From Halotalea alkalilenta DSM 17697 (GTDB lineage: Bacteria > Pseudomonadota > Gammaproteobacteria > Pseudomonadales > Halomonadaceae): 64,000 bases of DNA. The DNA is taken from assembly GCF_000621205.1 (NCBI RefSeq), contig NZ_KK211230.1:132243-196242 (forward strand), in the 5' to 3' direction. Each line of letters begins with the position of its first letter. Position 1 is the stretch's first letter. Of this stretch, positions 63,346-64,000 are shown piece by piece. A program made the position numbers and the translations under genes. The notes beneath the pieces are model-generated. The model did not search any database. It was not told where the DNA came from and was given only the letters and a program-made list of their open reading frames with translations.

Positions 63346-64000
63346 ATGAAGATTCACGACAATACAGAAGCCGAGCTGCTGCTCGATGTCGATGTCATCC
63401 GTGCCGAGTTCCCGATTCTCGCTCGCCGAGTCCATGGTGATCGACCGCTGGTCTACCTGGACAACGCTGCGACCAGCCAGACGCCCCAAGCGGTGATCGA
63501 CGTCCTCGATGACTACTTCCATCGCTACAACGCCAACATCCATCGTGGCCTGCACTGCCTGGCCGATGAGGCGACCGCCGCTTTCGAAGAGAGCCGGGAG
63601 AGCGTGCGCGGCTTCCTGAATGCCGCGGACAAGCGCGAGATCGTCTTCACCCGCGGCACCACCGAAGCGATCAATCTGGTCGCGCAGAGCTACGGGCGTG
63701 CTTTTCTCCAGCCCGGCGACGAGATCCTGGTCTCGATGATGGAGCACCACTCGAACATCGTGCCCTGGCAGCTGCTTGCCGCCGAGCGGGGGCTTTCGAT
63801 CAAGACCATCCCGGTGGATTCACGCGGCGTGCTCGATCTCGCGGCTTACGCTGGGCTTTTCACTTCGCGCACCAAGCTGGTCGCGGTGACCCACGTCTCC
63901 AACGCCCTCGGCACCGTCAATCCTGTCGATGAACTGGTCCGCATCGCTCACGCCCATGGCGCCAGGATCCTGGTCGACGGCGCCCAGGCGGCGCCGCACC
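63346..64000 (+). CDS. sufS: Cysteine desulfurase SufS, 3' end beyond window
   Basis: The ATG at 63346 follows AGGTGCGGCA and opens a frame of 218 codons that runs off the window. Visible class V aminotransferase features: IRAEFPILARRVHGDRPLVYLDNAATSQ (substrate and PLP-phosphate region), NANIHRGLHCLADEATAAFE, REIVFTRGTTEAINLVA, MEHHSNIVPWQLL (PLP-stacking His) and ILVDGAQAAPH at the edge. The PLP Lys and the active-site Cys lie beyond 64000. SufS supplies persulfide sulfur to the SufBCD complex. A GC-rich hairpin (GCGACGC/GCGTCGC, 63271-63299) sits between sufD and sufS and may tune the downstream message. Confidence 0.93.
   Translation, partial: MKIHDNTEAELLLDVDVIRAEFPILARRVHGDRPLVYLDNAATSQTPQAVIDVLDDYFHRYNANIHRGLHCLADEATAAFEESRESVRGFLNAADKREIVFTRGTTEAINLVAQSYGRAFLQPGDEILVSMMEHHSNIVPWQLLAAERGLSIKTIPVDSRGVLDLAAYAGLFTSRTKLVAVTHVSNALGTVNPVDELVRIAHAHGARILVDGAQAAPH

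Overview
The window is a chromosomal segment of a high-GC gammaproteobacterium. The hfq-hflX-hflK-hflC-hisZ-purA gene order, a SUF-type Fe-S system and a full glycine betaine/choline uptake and demethylation set fit best with Halomonadaceae (Halotalea/Halomonas-like). This assignment is inferred from gene content, not from a database search. No rRNA, tRNA, CRISPR array or prophage was seen.

Layout. 1-5.6 kb: a truncated PepSY membrane protein and a DUF2946 protein (minus strand) face a cobalamin-riboswitch operon (plus strand) encoding a BtuFCD-like ABC importer and CobF (precorrin-6A synthase). 5.6-6.1 kb: gene-free, with a decayed long direct repeat. 6.1-7.2 kb: queG, divergent from a housekeeping run, nnrDE-tsaE-amiC-mutL-miaA-hfq-hflX-hflK-hflC-hisZ-purA (7.3-21.3 kb). 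21.7-31.3 kb: an enterobactin-type catecholate siderophore locus in two minus-strand transcription units, entC-entE-entB-entA and entF plus a translationally coupled unknown gene. It faces a FecI/FecR/STN-receptor surface-signalling module (31.5-35.6 kb) followed by a YncE-like propeller and a cytochrome b561. Fur-like boxes lie in the promoter regions. 38.7-44.2 kb: choline/betaine ABC transporter (choV-choW-choX plus a second binding protein) and the AraC-family regulator GbdR. 44.7-50.2 kb: an orphan LuxI/exosortase-type acyltransferase and a three-gene periplasmic-protein/outer-membrane-barrel/GGDEF-EAL unit. 50.7-57 kb: a porin, gbcA and gbcB (glycine betaine demethylase), purU and an iron-type alcohol dehydrogenase. 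57-58.8 kb: a SulP transporter. 59-64 kb: sufR-sufB-sufC-sufD-sufS, cut by the window end.

How the genes connect. Iron is the main theme: siderophore synthesis, receptor signalling and SUF assembly. The second theme is betaine: ChoVWX imports choline/betaine, GbdR senses betaine or dimethylglycine, GbcAB demethylates betaine releasing formaldehyde, and PurU handles the C1-folate pool.

Most unusual observation. A structured, protein-poor repeat element of 330 or 381 bp is present twice, in opposite orientations (21342-21671 and 44241-44621). In both places it sits between two convergent genes and is flanked on both sides by exact copies (32 bp and 28 bp) of the local terminator hairpin, whose sequence differs between the two loci. 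The simplest reading is a small non-autonomous mobile element with imperfect terminal inverted repeats that targets bidirectional intrinsic terminators and duplicates the whole hairpin on insertion, so that each neighbouring gene keeps a terminator.
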